Source of the DNA: Phyto melanocephala
Taxonomy: Eukaryota; Arthropoda; Insecta; Diptera; Rhinophoridae
Direction: 5' to 3'
DNA length: 64,000 nucleotides
Assembly: GCA_941918925.1 (NCBI GenBank)
Contig: OW799235.1
Span: 46,875,701 to 46,939,700 of the forward strand
In this document: piece by piece, positions 10,736 through 21,122 of the stretch
How positions within the stretch are numbered: position 1 is the first letter of the stretch
Layout of the letters: each line of letters opens with the position of its first letter
The notes under the pieces: generated by a model
The model's database searches: none
Told to the model about the DNA's origin: nothing
What the model saw: only the letters and a program-made list of their open reading frames with translations
Translations under genes and position numbers: made by a program

Positions 10736-12424
10736 CTTAACCACATTGGACAGTTTTAAATTTTTCTCTCATTTCTCTTCTTATTATATTGAAAATATCT
10801 ATTTTCTTTAATACAACATTTAAGAATACGTAAAAATAATAGCTTATAAATCACAGTGTATTTCGAAATAATATTCCATTTCTCTTCTATAATTTTTATA
10901 CCCGCCACCAAAAAAATTGTGGGGGTATATTCATTTTGTCATTCCGTTTGTAACGCATCGAAATATATATTTTAGACCCCATAAAGTATATATATTCTGA
11001 ATCGTGGTTTGATTTTATGACGATCTAGCTATGTCCGTCAGTTGAAAGCACGATAGAGGTCGCACCGAAAAAGCTAGGGGGCTCAAATTTTGCCAGCATC
11101 TTTCTTATAGACAAGGTTTGTATTGTATTGGTATTGAAAATGGGCTAAATCGGAATATTAGGAAGTGAATTATAGCTTGAATGCAAGAGTAGGTCGAAAA
11201 AACCGTGTGCTTCGAACATCGAATAAAATGGAATTGTGTCCAAACGCATTAACGCACAGTCATGAAACTTCGAATATATATTTCTCGAGTCAATACAATA
11301 TCTCTCCCCAAAAATTGCTTACATCTATGCATTAGGAACGGAGTTATAGATAAAAATGTACGAAAATTTATACCGCGCAGTGTATTTTTCAGTATATTTA
11401 AAATTTAAAACCTAATAAAACGGACAAAATTAGATGTTTGATTCTGAAATTTTGCCCACTTTGCTTTTTGGTGAGAGGCTTTTCTGTAATAAAGATTTTG
11501 GATTTTTTCTATTATTAAAGATTTTGGAATAATAAATAACTGTATTGAAACACCTAAGTTGTACTCATTAGCAAGAACAACTTTGAGACACCTACTATAA
11601 CGCCCACTTTTCACGTTGTCTACCGTTAATGAAATTTAAAAGCTCATCAAACCGATAAAATTCGAGGTATGATGATGAAATTTGCTACGTATATCCCTCT
11701 AGGCAATGTTATTACTATGCCAGAAAATTAAGGTGCCACGCCCACTTTTACGCCCACCTCCCATATAACGTTTTAACTGAAATTCATATAATTTCTCTAT
11801 CAATAAAGATTTTGGAATAATAAAGGACTATATTGAAATATCTAGGTTGTACTCATTAGCAAAAATTACTTTGACACGCCTACTATAACGCCCACTTTTC
11901 ACGTTATCTACCGTTAATGAAATTTAAAAACTCATAAAACCGCCAAAATTAGAGGTATGATGATCAAAGTTGCGACGTATATCCCTCTAGGCAATGTCAT
12001 TACTGTGCCAGAAAATTAAGGTGCCACGCCCACTTTTACGCCCACCTCCCATATAACGTTTTAACTGAAATTCATATAATGTCTCTATTAATAAAGATTT
12101 TAGAATAATAATGGACTATATTGGAATACCTAAGTTGTACTCATTAGCAAAAACAACTTTGACACGCCTACTATAACGCCCACTTTTTACGTTATCTACC
12201 GTTAATGAAATTTAAAAGCTCATCAAACCGATAAAATTCGAGGAATGATGATGAAATTTGCTGCGTATATCCCTCTAGGCAATGTTATTACTATGCCAGA
12301 AAATTAAGGTGACACGACCACTTTTACGCCCATCTCTCATATAACGTTTTGACTGAAATTCATATAATTTCTATATTAATAAAGATTGTGGAATAATAAA
12401 GGGCTATATTGAAATATCTAAGTA

Positions 12425-13747
12425 CAAGGTGGCGCAAAAATAACCTTCCGATGTTTTTTGGCTGTAATTTAAAAAAAAAATGAAAAACTTTGATTCTTCT
12501 TGTGGAGTATTTTTATTTGGTCTTTTAATTGTTTTTACATAAAGTCGAAAATATGATGTCATGTAAATGGCCGCCGCCACAGTTGATTGTCATTTGAGCC
12601 CTTTTTATGGCATTTTCCATCACTTTGGCCAAAACTTCCGGCGATAGGTCCTCACATTCTTGACGGATATTGTCTTTAAGAGCTGCAAGAGTCTGAGGCT
12701 TGTTGACATAAACCCGCGACTTCAAAAAGCCCCACAAAAAGAAGTCTGGAGCGGTCAAATCAGGCGATCTTGCTGGCCAGTTCAAATCGCCAAAACGGGA
12801 GATTAGGCGCCCGGGAAATGCATCCTTCAGCATATCGGTTGTGGCACGTGCAGTGTGTGCTGTTGCACCGTCCTGTTGGAACCACATGTTTTCTAATCCC
12901 AATTCATCAAGTTGCGGCAAAAAGAACTCGTTGATCATTGCTCTGTAGCGCTCACCATTCACAGTAACCGTTTGGCCCGCGACGTCTTCGAGGAAAAAAG
13001 GTCCGATGACTCCTCCAGCGAAAACAGCACACCATACAGTAACTTTAAGCGGGTGTAATGGCTCTTCGTGGGTTACACGCGGATTTTCAGTGCCCCAGAA
13101 GCGTAAATTTTGCTTATTTACGTACCCGCTAAGATGGAAATGGGCCTTATCACTCATGATTATTTTTGATGAAAAATCATCTTCCTCTTGGTGGTGATTC
13201 AGGATGGCTTGAGCGTATGTTAGACGCGATTGGCGGTCAGCAGCTAACAGCTGATGCACCGTCTGGACTTTGTACGGAAACATCTTCAAATCTTGTACCA
13301 AAATTCGCTGTAAAGACCGTCGACTGATAGCCATTTGCGTGGCACGTCGTCTGGTCGATGTCGACGGCGCTTCTATGACATCCTCGGCTACAGCAGCAAT
13401 ATTCTCTGCAGAACGGCTACTCCGGGGTCTGCCACTCCTGGCAGCATCTCGTGTTGTGCCAGTCTCTTCGAGGCGAGCGGCTAAACGTCGCAGTGTTTCA
13501 CCAGTAGGCGTTGGACGGCTAGGAAATCTGCGACGAAATTCACGTTGTGCCAAAGTCACCGACCGATTATTGGTCAAATAAATAGTCACCAATATTCCGC
13601 GTTCTGGAGCAGTGTAGCGTAACATTGTTTATTAACGTGTATTTCGCATGTGTTTACTACACAAATGTCAAAACAGAACTGACATTAGGGGCCAATTGCA
13701 AAATTTGTAGCATTTTCTGATAGGAGGATTTCTTTTGCGGCACCTTG
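12425..13747 (-). mobile_element. Complete mariner-like element (DD41D)
   Basis: The 1,323-bp element is bounded by TIRs beginning CAAGGTGGCGCAAAA (left) and CAAGGTGCCGCAAAA (right, reversed), about 25 bp with mismatches, and by a TA duplication (12423-12424, 13748-13749). It carries one uninterrupted transposase gene on the minus strand and lies inside DINE-B copy 2. Length, single gene and TA target are those of mariner/IS630-Tc1 elements. Being open, it is younger than its host DINE copy. Confidence 0.92.
12525..13625 (-). CDS. Mariner-family transposase, DD41D, apparently intact
   Basis: A 366-residue protein. An N-terminal paired HTH region (ERGILVTIYLTNNRS to about residue 110) contains the linker GRPRSSRS. 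The catalytic core has the first aspartate in IIMSDKAHFHLSGYVN (about residue 158), the second in MWFQQDGATAHTAR (about 252), and the third in SPDLTAPDFFLWG. Forty-one residues separate the last two aspartates, the spacing of rosa-type DD41D mariners. The common SDEAHF box reads SDKAHF, but the aspartate is kept. It would cut and paste the flanking element at TA sites in the nucleus. No stop or frameshift is seen, so activity is possible but unproven. Confidence 0.92.
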   Translation of the reverse strand: MLRYTAPERGILVTIYLTNNRSVTLAQREFRRRFPSRPTPTGETLRRLAARLEETGTTRDAARSGRPRSSRSAENIAAVAEDVIEAPSTSTRRRATQMAISRRSLQRILVQDLKMFPYKVQTVHQLLAADRQSRLTYAQAILNHHQEEDDFSSKIIMSDKAHFHLSGYVNKQNLRFWGTENPRVTHEEPLHPLKVTVWCAVFAGGVIGPFFLEDVAGQTVTVNGERYRAMINEFFLPQLDELGLENMWFQQDGATAHTARATTDMLKDAFPGRLISRFGDLNWPARSPDLTAPDFFLWGFLKSRVYVNKPQTLAALKDNIRQECEDLSPEVLAKVMENAIKRAQMTINCGGGHLHDIIFSTLCKNN

Positions 13748-13851
13748 TAGTATTTATTAGCAGAAACTTTATTGACACGCCTACTTTAACGCCCACTTTC
13801 ACTAAAAGACTAAATTTACGAAAACATTTTACTATCATAACGAAGTTATTA

Positions 13852-14466
13852 AGGGTGGTTAAATTTTAAGGGCCGATGTTGATTTTAAATAAAATACAAA
13901 TTATTTAAGAAATTATTCTCATTTCTTTTTATAATGATAATATGTGTATGGTTCAATTATGTATATAACAAAATATCGGCCAAATGATCCCCCCATCCTT
14001 GGCGCCACTCCTCTATCTGATGGTCTAAATTTTCAATGACATTGTTGATGCTCAATTGTTGGGCATGATGGTGAGTTGAGGTTGACTGCTTTTTTGCCAC
14101 ACTATCGCAAAAAACAGCAATGGTTCCCTTTCAACGAACTAAGAAGGCATTCACAGATTTTCTAATATTTTATACAGCCCTGTTTTGCAGAAATTTAAAT
14201 ATTTTTTACAATTGTCCCGATTATGGACGAATTTAAACGATTATGTTGATCAAAAGAATTGCGAAGTGCACAAAATGCATTTTGATTTGAAGGCCCATTT
14301 TTATAAAAAACCTGAATAACTTTAAAGCGTTGCTCATTTGCGTATCTTTCCACGGATCAAATTGAGTAAGTTTGAGATTGAGAAATGTCAAATGAAATGC
14401 AGAAAACAAATTTAAAGACTAGGTATAGTTCACCTTCAACATGGGCCTTAAAATTTAACCACTCTC
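13852..14466 (-). mobile_element. Deleted mariner derivative inside DINE-B copy 2
   Basis: TIR-like ends (AGGGTGGTTAAATTTTAAGG and its inverse) are flanked by TA. The minus strand retains an HTH segment (ANEQRFKVIQVF-like, SNQNAF) and a later scrap, with the core deleted. The same element occupies the same position in DINE-B copy 3 (39115-39734). Confidence 0.85.
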
Positions 14467-14634
14467 TACAGAGAAAGTGATACATATTTTATTATAAAGA
14501 GATTATTCCATAGCGATTAACAAAATAATAAATATTGTGCTTTAAATTACACAAAATTTGTGGTGGGTATAAAAGATTCGGCACAGCCGAATATGGTGCT
14601 CTTACTTGTCAATGCTAAATCAATAGATATAACA

Positions 14635-14910
14635 GAAAATAAAGATACTACATCAAATAAAATTAACAACTCATCATCCTGTATTTGAAGATTTTTTCAA
14701 AATGTTCATTATATGTATATTTACACAGTCCATAACTTGGAGAATCTAGAGAACAACAAATTAGTCTTAATGGAAAATCATCTTTATGAATTTTCGGAAG
14801 GTGCATTTGTAATATTTGCCTTAATTTTATTTCTTTCATTGTAAAAAGTCTACCTGTATAAAGTTCTTTAACTACAAAATTATTAATCTTTTGTAATTTA
14901 CTCGTAGGAA
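14635..14910 (-). pseudogene. Penelope-like reverse transcriptase fragment
   Basis: Minus-strand reading yields LPKIHKDDFPLRLICCS and LDSPSYGLCKY, the fingers/palm start found as LPKVHKNDMPLRPICSS in the intact PLE at 16553-19045. About 90 codons are present, with stops on both sides. Confidence 0.75.
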
Positions 14911-15260
14911 CTTATCGGATCCACGAAAAGCCCCCCAATGAAATAACGCCCAAACGAGAAATGAAATATTCTCCAGATTTTTTTCATACATTTTTAGGTG
15001 TTATTTCATATGAAATAACTCCCAACTTTTTTGAGTCGTATTTCATTTTTTTTTTTTTGGAAATTATTTCATTTCTCATTTGGGGTTTTCAAATTATGAA
15101 ATAATCTCCAATGAAATAACACCCAACAAATTTTTAAAATTCGGGGCTTGTTTCATAGCGTGTATAATTTGGGTGTTTCTTCATTTTGTATTCGGGGTTG
15201 TTTCATTTTTAAAGTTGTTGGTTTTTGGGGGTGTATTTGCTTGTAAATAAATTATAAAAA
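14911..15260. repeat. Block of repeated and inverted 'GAAATAACnCCCAA' motifs
   Basis: The motif (A)TGAAATAAC(G/A)CCCAA and its inverse recur at least six times among poly-T, and the outer edges are C-rich (GCCCCCC) and G-rich (GGGGGTG) respectively. This suggests a short foldback or MITE-like sequence. I cannot name it. Confidence 0.4.
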
Positions 15261-15394
15261 AATAGGCCTTTTAGAAGAAAACTTTTAGCCTGTGAATATA
15301 TTACAATATCTTTCGAATGTTTACAGATATTTCCCTTTGTGTTCATATTGACGAATAGAAAATCAACAAAATGCTACGAGCATTTTTTCAAATA

Positions 15395-15575
15395 CAAAAA
15401 TGATAACGTTCTGGATTTGGATGGTGCGACCTTCGTGACAGACTACGAAATTAGTCTACGGACGGCAATAATGATTGTTTTTTCCTAAATTAAAAGTAAT
15501 CGATTGTTGGTTCCACTTCTGCCAAGCAGTCGGGAGGTACATAATAACAAAGTGTAACCAACTGTCAGCATTTAT
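15395..15575 (+). pseudogene. MULE-type transposase fragment
   Basis: Reads DGATFVTDYEISLRTAIMIVF, then after a frameshift IDCWFHFCQAVGRYI. The order 'aspartate in FVTDYE..L..A, then CWFHFCQA' is that of FLYWCH/MULE-family DDE transposases, where the second box contains the C/H motif after the second catalytic aspartate. About 55 codons remain. Confidence 0.5.
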
Positions 15576-16087
15576 ACATGCAACGTATATTTTCTCCATC
15601 TTGAATTCATGAGCAACCATTTTATTTTTTTACCATTCCTTACGTATAATGTATTAAGTTTATTATTTATGTATGTACATGAAAATAATTTTTTGGTAGT
15701 TGGGTTTTAAAAATAAATATATTGGAAATATTAAACAATTCTCTGTCCATATTTTCTCACATCTCCATTACAGAAAATTACTGCCTTCTTTACAACATTG
15801 TAACTCTAATAACGTCTCCCATGAGTTGGATTTTGAAGCCATTCGTAAAGTTTTAGGATAGCTCGTTGGTGGCTGATCTGAAATAGCTTCATCGTATAAG
15901 GAAAAATAACTGCACTTGACTTAGTCCATTTACAAAACCAAAAATGGTCACTATTAAACGAACTTTGTATATTCTTTCACCAAAAAAAATTGATTATGAA
16001 TGCTGGCACATTTTCGAAGTTCCATATATCCGTATTGTGAAGGATATCAATAATTTTGCGATTTTGCTGTTGGTCTATATTGATTTC
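15576..16087. other. No recognised gene
   Basis: AT-rich. A weak trace (LDFEAIRKVLG near 15825-15860) may be a further scrap of the MULE protein. An 85-codon frame at 15944-16201 crosses the start of the outer transposon TIR and is not credible. Confidence 0.35.
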
Positions 16088-16176
16088 ATTAAACCCTTAG
16101 TGAATAGTTTAGATAGCTTTTTATTCAATCTTAAAAAAAAAAAAAAAATTAAACAAAAAAAATTTTTTTTCAATAT

Positions 16177-16560
16177 TTGTTTATATTTTCTTCGACCTTA
16201 AAATGGTAACTAAAATTTTTTATTTTTCTTTAGGCTCAAGGTAAATTTTTCTATTTAAATAAAACTCTTTATTAGTTTTATTAAATATTTTTATTTTTCA
16301 ATATTTCGTGCACCTTCGGTGCACTTCTTCAGGATATAAAACTGAAATACACAATGAAATTTTTTATTAAAAAATACATTAATACACATTAATACAAAAT
16401 TTTTTTTTAAAATTACATTAATACACATTTACAACGTAAAAACTTTCTTTAAAAAAATAAAATATACAAATAAACAATAATACTAGCTTACATATTTGAG
16501 TAAAGCCGTCGTCTTTTCACAAAGAGAATTCACTGCTTACTGATAATAGTTCTCAACTAT
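16177..16560 (-). repeat. Penelope PLTR, downstream copy
   Basis: A direct repeat of 19075-19465 with very few differences. It contains the hammerhead-like motif at about 16273-16342 and ends next to the stop codon of the RT gene. Confidence 0.88.
16273..16342 (-). ncRNA. Hammerhead ribozyme-like motif in PLTR (copy 1)
   Basis: The minus strand carries CTGAAGA (16326-16332; consensus CUGANGA), a 7-bp stem GTGCACC/GGTGCAC with GAA loop, then GAAA, a 5-bp AT stem III and a distal 7-bp stem I. Penelope-like elements are known to carry hammerheads in their PLTRs. The base of stem I is unpaired here, so activity is uncertain. Confidence 0.55.
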
Positions 16561-19045
16561 ACTTATCTACAATATGTCTGTACGTGTGCGCGCAATTTTC
16601 TGTGTCTGTTTTATAGTTCATTCTTATGTTCAAAGGAGTATTAATTATATGGAGCATCTCTATTGTAAATCTCTTTTTGTAATTGTTCTCTTGCTGGAGA
16701 ATTGTTGTACCTTTTATATTGGGGGAATGTCCACTAATTGCACAGTGGGCTGCAAGCGCTGTTTTATGCTCTGATATACCTTTTTTAGTTTTATGATCTG
16801 ATTTATGTGCAACTAATCTCGTCCGCAATTTTGACTTTGTCGTTCCGATATATATTTTATTACACACACTGGACCCGTCTCCGTTACACGGTATTCGATA
16901 TATTACATTAGATTTGTCCAATGTATCAACTTTTGTCTTAGTGTTTGAAAACAGCATCTTTAACGTTTTGTCAGTTTTAAGTGCAATATTAACTTTGTCT
17001 CTGTCAAAAATATCCGAATGTGTTATTCGCTCAGAAAACCCAGGGACGTGGGTCATCGACTTAAAAATTCTTTTTGGTTTTTCCATAGGTGTTTTTTTCA
17101 GGTTTTTAATAGCTTTGTTAACCAAGTTTGTCGCCAAAGTAAAAGAAAAGCTGTTTTTCTGCAATATTTCTTTGATTTTGATAATATTTGCCCTATGGTA
17201 TATTTTATCGCTAATTTTTAATACTCTAGTTGTAAAGTTCTGTGCTGTGTTAATCTTGACGTGTTTCGGATGGTTTGAATAAAAATTTATGATGCGGCCT
17301 GAGGCTGTTGGTTTTTGATACCAGTCTATTGTTATTGTGTTGTGTTTCCTTATTATAAGAGCGTCCAAATATGGTAGTTTTCCTTCGTGTTCCAACTCTT
17401 TGGTAAACTGTATACGTCTGTGGAAGCTGTTGAGAACTTCAAGTGTTTCTTCTACTTTGTCCTTTCTAATTATACAGAATAAGTCATCTACGTATTTACT
17501 CATAAATCTCGGTTTTACAACCAAATTGTCAATTGCAACATCTAACAATTCCTCCATAACTATGTCGGCAATTACTGGCGATGCTGGTGAGCCCATAGGC
17601 ATTCCTTTCAATTGTTGAAATATTTTTTCATTATATTTAAAATATTTGTTATCTTTTATGCAAAAATTTAGAATGTCAAAAAATAAACCTTTTGGTATTC
17701 TAGTAAAAGTTGAGATTAATTCCCACTTTTTATTTATTATATCCACGGCTAGGTTAACTGGGATGCTGGGAAACAAGGATACCACATCAAACGATATTAA
17801 AACTTCATCGTCGGAAAGTTTAGTATTTGTTAATTTTCCCCGAAATTCTACTGCATCTTTTATGTTGTATTTAGAACTATTTGTTATGTTATTTAAAATA
17901 TTAATAATATATTTACATAGTCCATATGATGGCGAGTTAATGGACGAACAAATAGGTCTTAGTGGCATGTCATTTTTATGAACTTTAGGGAGTCCATAGA
18001 TCCTTGGTGCAGTCGCAACATTAGTAATTAGTTTGTGTTTTTCAGGCAAGTCTATTATACCAAGACTATATAATTTTTCCACAAAAATGTTATTACGTGT
18101 CTGTAGTTTAGACGTTGGATCGATTTTTAGTCGTTTATAAGTACACAAATCGTGTACGATAATTTTCATTTTATTGTCATACTCAGTTTTCTCCATTGCT
18201 ACCGTAGTATTTCCCTTATCAGCTCTTAATATTAATATGTTTTTATTCTTCATTAAAAATTTCCTGGTTGTGTCCACTGTGCTAATTAGCTCTCTTTCTC
18301 TTGTCGTTAACGTTTTTTTGTTAAGGTAGTTATCCATTGTCATTACGAATTTAGTTCTAGCTGTCTCCTGTTTCTCTTTTTCCTTATTGGTATGAATAAT
18401 GTCTTCACCGTCTGCAATGCTCTTAAACAAAGGGAATTCTCGTTTTTGTATAGGAAGTGCGAACTTTGGACCCAGCGATAGCAGATTCTTTATTTCAGTT
18501 GGGATTTCCGTGTTTGTTTTATTAATAAACCAATCTTTGTTATATTGTATGTATGATTTGTTGTTTTGTATCTTTTGTAACTCTCGAAATTTGTTTATTT
18601 TGGTTACAGTCTTCATATCCATCAAATTCTTAAAAAGAATGTCCTCACTTGTCAAAAATAACATGTAGTCATCTTCTAAAATGTTTTCTTGTATGTATGT
18701 TATGTTTTTTTCCAATTGTTTCTGATTATGTTTAACCTCTTCATGTTTAAGTTTTATTATTAGATTAAGAATTTTCAATTGAAAAATTTCAACATACTTC
18801 TCAACAAGGTTCTTAATTTGAAATGTTTTTTCGTTCTGTAATGTGGTATTAAAGTTAAAAAGTTGTCCAATGTTTTTCGTAGAAGTTGTAATAAATTTTG
18901 GTAATAAACCAAATTTTCTGCATTTTATTAAAAAAGTCAACGTAGTTTTTAGCTTAGCTTTTGTTTTATTTGCTTTCGTGTATTTCCGAATACTTTTGTT
19001 GATGTTATAGTCATATTTTTGACGTAGTTTCTTATACAGCGTCAT
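16553..19045 (-). CDS. Penelope-type reverse transcriptase with GIY-YIG endonuclease
   Basis: An uninterrupted 830-residue protein, close to the usual length of Penelope ORFs. A basic, lysine-rich N-terminus is followed by RT motifs: ILRADKGNTTVAM, YGLPKVHKNDMPLRPICSS, ISFDVVSLFPSIPV, KGMPMGSPASPVIADI, the catalytic YVDD (FMSKYVDDLFCII) and LPYLDALI. The C-terminal GIY-YIG nuclease shows NVIYRIPC, then KIYIGTTKSKLRTRL about 20 residues later, and AHKSDHK. The product would nick target DNA and prime reverse transcription. The start at 19045 is the first ATG after an in-frame stop near 19075. No stop or shift suggests a young, possibly active copy. Confidence 0.95.
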   Translation of the reverse strand: MTLYKKLRQKYDYNINKSIRKYTKANKTKAKLKTTLTFLIKCRKFGLLPKFITTSTKNIGQLFNFNTTLQNEKTFQIKNLVEKYVEIFQLKILNLIIKLKHEEVKHNQKQLEKNITYIQENILEDDYMLFLTSEDILFKNLMDMKTVTKINKFRELQKIQNNKSYIQYNKDWFINKTNTEIPTEIKNLLSLGPKFALPIQKREFPLFKSIADGEDIIHTNKEKEKQETARTKFVMTMDNYLNKKTLTTRERELISTVDTTRKFLMKNKNILILRADKGNTTVAMEKTEYDNKMKIIVHDLCTYKRLKIDPTSKLQTRNNIFVEKLYSLGIIDLPEKHKLITNVATAPRIYGLPKVHKNDMPLRPICSSINSPSYGLCKYIINILNNITNSSKYNIKDAVEFRGKLTNTKLSDDEVLISFDVVSLFPSIPVNLAVDIINKKWELISTFTRIPKGLFFDILNFCIKDNKYFKYNEKIFQQLKGMPMGSPASPVIADIVMEELLDVAIDNLVVKPRFMSKYVDDLFCIIRKDKVEETLEVLNSFHRRIQFTKELEHEGKLPYLDALIIRKHNTITIDWYQKPTASGRIINFYSNHPKHVKINTAQNFTTRVLKISDKIYHRANIIKIKEILQKNSFSFTLATNLVNKAIKNLKKTPMEKPKRIFKSMTHVPGFSERITHSDIFDRDKVNIALKTDKTLKMLFSNTKTKVDTLDKSNVIYRIPCNGDGSSVCNKIYIGTTKSKLRTRLVAHKSDHKTKKGISEHKTALAAHCAISGHSPNIKGTTILQQENNYKKRFTIEMLHIINTPLNIRMNYKTDTENCAHTYRHIVDKYS

Positions 19046-19074
19046 AACGATGTTTTTCGGCGTGCCCTCCGTAG

Positions 19075-19465
19075 TTTATTTGTTTATATTTTCTTCGACC
19101 TTAAAATGGTAACTAAAATTTTTTATTTTTCTTTAGGCTCAAGGTAAATTTTTCTATTTAAATAAAACTCTTTATTCGTTTTATTAAATATTTTTATTTT
19201 TCAATATTTCGTGCACCTTCGGTGCACTTCTTCAGGATATAAAACTGAAATACACAATGAAATTTTTTATTAAAAAATACATTAATACACATTAATACAA
19301 ATTTTTTTTTTAAAAATTACATTAATACACATTTACAACGTAAAAACTTTCTTTAAAAAAATAAAATATACAAATAAACAATAATACTAGCTTACATATT
19401 TGAGTAAAGCCGTCGTCTTTTCACAAAGAGAATTCACTGCTTACTGATAATAGTTCTCAACTATA
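19075..19465 (-). repeat. Penelope PLTR, upstream copy
   Basis: A direct repeat of 16177-16560. It lies upstream of the RT gene start and would supply its promoter in the usual Penelope arrangement. Its outer edge abuts the inverted partial copy at 19466. Confidence 0.88.
19176..19245 (-). ncRNA. Hammerhead ribozyme-like motif in PLTR (copy 2)
   Basis: Same core as copy 1: CTGAAGA at 19229-19235 (minus strand), GTGCACC/GGTGCAC stem and GAAA. The placement upstream of the gene would let it trim the 5' end of transcripts. Confidence 0.55.
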
Positions 19466-19714
19466 CTATTGCGGACGAGATTAGTTGCACATAAATCAGA
19501 TCATAAAACTAAAAAAGGTATATCAGAGCATAAAACAGCGCTTGCAGCCCACTGTGCAGTTAGTGGACATTCCACCAATATAAAAGGTACAACAATTCTC
19601 CAGCAAGAGAACAATTACAAAAAGAGATTTACAATAGAGATGCTCCATATAATTAATACTCCTTTGAACATAACAATGAACTATAAAACAGACACAGAAA
19701 ATTGCGCGCACACG

Positions 19715-20809
19715 CATAGCTGCCAGATTTGACGATTTATCGTCATTTTGACGATTTTACGTGCTAAAATTAAGTGTTGACGATTTGACGATTTATGCTA
19801 TGTTTTTGACGATTTTCAAGAATTCAAGCTTGCAACATTTTTCATTACTTTTATATCAACCTTAAACTAAATAAAAATAATTTGTAACGGTTTTTTATGT
19901 TATTAATAATAGAACAGAGTGAAAGAGATACATCGATCATTATTTAATGTGTTTGTGTGGGTAATTTTTCCACTTTGTACATTTTTAACATAGTATATGC
20001 CACATATTATCCACTGATACCTACAACACGAACAAATATAAATATGGAAATGCGTTTAAAACAATTTTAGTTTTTTAAGTAAATTTATTTAAATTATTTA
20101 AGTGACAAATTAATATACTTAAATACTTAAAAAAATGGTAAGTTATTTTTAATTATACATTAAAACCTTAAAAATCAAACTTTATATTTTCAATAGAAAA
20201 CCAAGATGATGAAAATTCTAGCAGCTCTTCCTTTGTAAGTAGAAATTTCATCCATTTTTTATACAAAACTTTGTAGTAGCTAAAATGAAATTTTAATGGT
20301 GTTTTTCACAGGTAACGAACAAGAAGAGGAAAATTAAAGAAGACTGGTTTGCAGATTCAGAAATAAGTTTATGGGCTAAAAAGCGAAACGATGTAGTTTA
20401 TTTTGGCGTTGTGCTCGTCTTACGCTTGCCTAAAGCTAACTTAATCGGTAGAAACTTTAGAAAGAAATGATTATAATTATTTGCAAATAGTCTGAATTAG
20501 ATGCAGCCAATTCATTATTTAGTATTTTTTGTATTTATATACATATTAATAGTTATTTTTCGAAATTAATTCTAAATTGTATTATATTTATTGTCATGTT
20601 CTTAACTTAAAAGGGTCTAATAGAGCCATTGATCTCTCTGGATTTAAAAAGTTTGTTATGTTATGCATTAAATAAAAAATGTTTTGTTTTGAAAAATTCG
20701 TTTTTTTATTTTGACGTTTTTATGACGATTTGAGTAAACTATTTGACGATTTTGACGATTTTTTCCCCCAAATTAGACGATTTTGCCCCTATTTTATCTG
20801 GCAGCTATG
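19715..20809 (+). mobile_element. Non-autonomous hAT element with 8-bp duplication
   Basis: The 1,095-bp unit has CATAGCTGCCAGAT termini and is flanked by CGCACACG on both sides (19707-19714, 20810-20817). An 8-bp duplication is the hAT hallmark. Subterminal TTGACGATTT repeats crowd both ends, as hAT transposase-binding repeats do. Removing it restores the Penelope sequence. It keeps the first exons of a transposase but no catalytic domain. Confidence 0.9.
20134..20460 (+). pseudogene. hAT transposase 5' exons with BED-finger remnant
   Basis: Three small exon-like pieces lie in order. ATG|GTAAGT is at 20134. A short serine-rich piece (NQDDENSSSSSF) follows an AG near 20196 and ends at TTTGTAAGT. 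A third piece after TTTTTCACAG (about 20311) reads KKRKIKEDWFADSEISLWAKK. A conserved tail of the BED type (W...S...W...YC..C) is recoverable only with a shift. This matches the N-terminal DNA-binding finger of hAT transposases. The core and dimerisation domains are absent. Confidence 0.55.
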
Positions 20810-21052
20810 CGCACACGTACAGACATATTGTAGATAAGTATAGTTGAGAACTATTATCAGTAAGCAGTGAATTTTTTTTGTGAAAAGACGGCTTTACTCA
20901 AATATGTAAGCTAGTATTATTGTTTATTTGTATATTTTATTTTTTTAAAGAAAGTTTTTACGTTGTAAATGTGTATTAATGTAATTTTTAAAAAAAATTT
21001 TTGTATTAATGTGTAATAATGTATTTTTTAATAAAAAATCTCATTGTGTATT

Positions 21053-21122
21053 TCAGTTTTATATCCTGAAGAAGTGCACCGAAGGTGCACGAAATATTGA
21101 AAAATAAAAATATTTAATAAAA
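21053..21122 (+). ncRNA. Hammerhead ribozyme-like motif in PLTR (copy 3)
   Basis: Core CTGAAGA at 21066-21072, stem II 21074-21080/21084-21090, GAAA at 21091-21094, and stem III ATATT/AATAT. It is the same sequence as copies 1 and 2 on the opposite strand. Confidence 0.55.

Larger units (their letters stand above)
10891..14609 (+). mobile_element. DINE-B copy 2, composite with two mariner-type insertions
   Basis: Starts TTTTTATACCCGCCACC and ends with the hairpin ATTCGGCACAGCCGAAT and GTGCTCTTACTTGT. The body contains about three tandem units of about 287 bp marked by ATATAACGTTTTAACTGAAA. It is interrupted by a full mariner (12425-13747) and by a deleted mariner derivative (13852-14466). 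The 5' blocks (GACCCCATAAAGTATATATA, GACGATCTAGCTATGTCCGT) are those of DINE-1. Confidence 0.9.

Noticed and set aside
13270..13581. 103-codon plus-strand frame
   Set aside because: It is antisense to the mariner transposase, whose motifs are clear.
16914..17981. Several plus-strand frames of 90-120 codons
   Set aside because: They are shadows of the Penelope reverse transcriptase gene on the minus strand.
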